From the NCBI GenBank assembly GCA_947259275.1, contig CAMYMH010000029.1, positions 1 through 32,083 of the forward strand: DNA of 32,083 bases, given 5' to 3'. The DNA comes from an uncultured Acidimicrobiaceae bacterium (GTDB lineage: Bacteria; Actinomycetota; Acidimicrobiia; Spongiisociales; SHLN01). A model generated the notes under the pieces. It did not search any database, was not told the origin of the DNA, and was given only the letters and a program-made list of their open reading frames with translations. Positions within the stretch are counted from its first letter, which is position 1, and every line of letters starts with the position of its first letter. Both the position numbers and the translations under genes were made by a program. Shown here in pieces: positions 31,487-32,083 of the stretch.

Positions 31487-32083
31487 TCAGCCGCCACCCA
31501 GCACGGCTCCCGCCCTGAAATTCCGATCGATCTCGGCGGCAGTGAGAGCCCGGTCGTACATGGCGGCGGCGAGGATGTCCCCCCGGAATGGGCGGTCGAG
31601 GGTCGCCTCATTGCCGATCAGCAGCGGCAGAGTCTCATCCCAGGAAGCCAGGGAGAAGAGCGGCCGGCCGACCTCATCGTCACCACCAACTCGATCCCGC
31701 TCAACGAGGACCCCGTCCACGAAGAACCCGATTGCCCCCCGGTCATAGGTCACCGCCAGGTGCCAGCTGGGTTGAGGTGTCGTGAATACACCCTCGATCA
31801 GCAGCCACTCGGCCTCACCCTCGCCGGGGGCGATCCGAAAGCTCAGGCAAGTGCGCTCCTGACCCAGGTGAAAGCTGACATCGCCCAGACTGGTGCTGCC
31901 GGAGATGGAGACGATGCGGGCGGGGCCGCGCTGGAGCAGGTCGGCCGGCCTGACCCACGCTTCCACGGTGAACGCATCGCTTGTGGTCACCGCCTGATGG
32001 ATCTTGCCGGCCGGGAGGCCGCTACTCGCCACGCCGTCATCGCCCGAGATGCGGAGTCGACCGTCCCGCAGGCGGGCGCTTCC
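31487..32083 (-). CDS. LamG/concanavalin-like domain protein, 5' part beyond the window
   Basis: The frame is open from the window edge (199 codons seen) to a TGA at 31487. It shows a complete LamG-type jelly roll: LRDGRLRISGDDGV..GLPAGKI, AFTVEAWVRPADLLQRGPARIVSIS, VSFHLGQERTCLSFRI, WHLAVTYDRGAIGFFVDGVLVERD, LPLLIGNEATLDRPFRGDILAAAMYDRALTAAEIDRNF. It ends soon after the domain, so this is the C-terminus of a larger, probably secreted, protein. The GTG at 32032 is inside the domain and is not the start. It converges with the histidine kinase gene, 26 bases from its stop. It is a different LamG subtype from the 21-23 kb lipoprotein. Confidence 0.72.
   Translation of the reverse strand, partial: GSARLRDGRLRISGDDGVASSGLPAGKIHQAVTTSDAFTVEAWVRPADLLQRGPARIVSISGSTSLGDVSFHLGQERTCLSFRIAPGEGEAEWLLIEGVFTTPQPSWHLAVTYDRGAIGFFVDGVLVERDRVGGDDEVGRPLFSLASWDETLPLLIGNEATLDRPFRGDILAAAMYDRALTAAEIDRNFRAGAVLGGG

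Overview
The window is high-GC bacterial DNA, most likely from an actinomycete and plausibly class Acidimicrobiia. The main signs are the tilS-hpt-ftsH-fol gene order, an adjacent DUF2342-type zinc protease, a SigR-like sigma factor with a zinc anti-sigma factor, a topA with GR(F/Y)GP repeats in place of zinc fingers, an MFS gene beside tmk, and a secreted protein with Thr-rich 'APTTTT' repeats. Species assignment is inference. About 24 intact genes are visible. Two more are cut by the window edges, and there are two decayed fragments, one tRNA and an unusual set of short repeats.

Left part (1-6.4 kb, minus strand): a housekeeping operon reading DUF2342 zinc protease, tilS, hpt, ftsH, folP, a phosphatase-like gene that has lost its catalytic cysteine, and the first 25 codons of folK. 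Most junctions overlap by 1-22 bases, so translational coupling is likely. folP probably starts at a CTG inside a CTGA overlap with the ftsH stop. At 6.4-8.7 kb lie a small membrane protein, a zinc-finger miniprotein, a redox-type anti-sigma factor, its SigR-like sigma factor and a YczE-like membrane protein. A tRNA-Thr(CGU) follows. At 9.0-14.7 kb a replication cluster reads topA, MFS, tmk, holB on the minus strand, with a good sigma-A-type promoter before topA.

Middle part (14.7-18.9 kb): a PimB-like mannosyltransferase gene has its own start region tandemly copied in 80-bp units. This creates two 27-residue upstream reading frames joined to each other and to the gene by ATGA overlaps. Seven copies of one palindrome (GCAACCC-GRA-GGGTTGC) lie on both sides of the neighbouring MFS gene. 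A protein with two histidine-phosphatase domains follows, then a membrane pyrophosphatase with K+-dependent-type residues.

Right part (21-32 kb): an accessory region with cell-surface and envelope functions. It holds a LamG lipoprotein whose second LamG domain is cut short, a remnant of another gene, nhaA, a sulfotransferase, a small membrane protein, a polyprenyl-phosphate sugar transferase, an MrfA-like DNA-repair helicase, a decayed lipoprotein-like fragment, a Thr-rich anchored surface protein, an orphan sensor histidine kinase and a second LamG protein running off the window. Several monocistronic genes share a TANNNT box 7-9 bases before the ATG and have no Shine-Dalgarno sequence, which points to leaderless mRNAs.

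I did not find a defence island, CRISPR array, prophage or transposase. The best candidates for something undescribed are the palindrome family and the 80-bp tandem start-region duplication.
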